NCBI GenBank assembly: GCA_002491115.1
Contig: DKVI01000050.1
Coordinates: forward strand, 1-39,777
From: Lachnospiraceae bacterium UBA7182
Lineage (GTDB): Bacteria > Bacillota > Clostridia > Lachnospirales > Lachnospiraceae
Length of the DNA: 39,777 nucleotides
Direction: 5' to 3'
Part shown: one piece after another, positions 39,531 through 39,777 of the stretch
How the letters are laid out: every line of letters starts with the position of its first letter
How positions within the stretch are numbered: the first letter of the stretch is position 1
The notes under the pieces: generated by a model
Databases searched by the model: none
Seen by the model: only the letters and a program-made list of their open reading frames with translations
Told to the model about the DNA's origin: nothing
Position numbers and translations under genes: made by a program

Positions 39531-39777
39531 TTAGAAGCTGTAATCTTCCGGACGAGCATAGCCTGGACGGTTGAACGACTTTTCTACGATTCCGCGAAAT
39601 CGCTCCAGGTCCGCTCTCGTGGTAATCTTAAAATTCCCTTCATCGCCCGGTATCATGGCAATATCCATGTGATCCAGTATGGCAGGCTCTGTGGAGCCGT
39701 TGATCGCAAGGATGCGTTCAGGCAAAAGCTTCTGGTTGGCTTCATAGTATCTTCCGATGCGGAAGACTTCGGGCGCC
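39531..39777 (-). CDS. IspD-like cytidylyltransferase, C-terminal end (partial)
   Basis: The frame is open from the right edge of the window, giving 81 residues of a C-terminus: APEVFRIGRYYEANQKLLPE, then ILAINGSTEPA, DIAMIPGDEGNFKITTRADLERF and a short tail. The GDxxNxKITTxxDL motif is the end of the IspD/TarI family, which transfers CMP to sugar- or polyol-phosphates for isoprenoid or cell-surface polymer synthesis. The branch cannot be told without the N-terminal half. No start codon is in the window. Confidence 0.75.
   Translation of the reverse strand, partial: APEVFRIGRYYEANQKLLPERILAINGSTEPAILDHMDIAMIPGDEGNFKITTRADLERFRGIVEKSFNRPGYARPEDYSF

Noticed and set aside
1..39777. CRISPR arrays, rRNA, tRNA genes
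   Set aside because: No regularly spaced repeats and no tRNA-like arm pattern (TTCGANNC with CCA end) or rRNA sequence was noticed on either strand.

Overview
The window looks like chromosomal DNA from an anaerobic Clostridia bacterium, most likely Lachnospiraceae or a close relative. This is inferred from moderate GC content, strong AGGAGG-type ribosome sites with many GTG/TTG starts and short or overlapping gene junctions, and from the gene mix: a four-cluster ferredoxin, MATE exporters, a SorC-type regulator with an FGGY kinase, AAA/PD-(D/E)XK ATPases, a CbiK chelatase and DUF4230/DUF4839 proteins. I found no rRNA, tRNA or CRISPR array, and no gene-free stretch longer than 300 bases.

Left end (1-7300), accessory in character: a frameshifted IS21-type transposase remnant; a minus-strand operon of a small conserved protein, a secreted lipoprotein DNase and a helical/Cys-rich protein; an AT-rich block with a DUF4230 membrane protein, a possible 30-residue Cys-rich peptide and a PASTA-DUF4839 lipoprotein; an XRE repressor sharing a dyad-rich divergent control region with that lipoprotein; a membrane Ser/Thr kinase divergent from a helix-turn-helix protein; and a solitary four-[4Fe-4S] ferredoxin with its own promoter.

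Middle (7300-26750): a five-gene peptide/nickel-type ABC importer; an aat - Y-family polymerase - small-protein operon sharing overlapping divergent promoters with a MATE exporter; an unrecognised 903-residue protein at the end of a sugar operon (SorC regulator, FGGY kinase, D-2-hydroxyacid dehydrogenase, class II aldolase); and two unrelated AAA ATPases, one preceded by a 16-bp perfect inverted repeat lying over its promoter.

Right end (26750-39777): a probable 12-gene minus-strand operon. Ten genes encode a membrane-bound ion-translocating complex of the Mrp/Mbh type (MnhE, F, G, an MbhD-like subunit, an MbhE-MnhB fusion, MnhC, then four different antiporter subunits in a row), followed by a MATE exporter and a TIM-barrel protein. 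No hydrogenase or oxidoreductase module is present inside the window. Upstream lie an orphan CbiK chelatase with its own promoter and terminator, and the C-terminal end of an IspD-like cytidylyltransferase cut by the window edge.

The most unusual items are the antiporter complex with four apparently functional antiporter-type subunits, the 903-residue orphan, and the coupling of an N-end-rule transferase to a translesion polymerase. All functions are read from sequence motifs and memory of families; no database search was possible.
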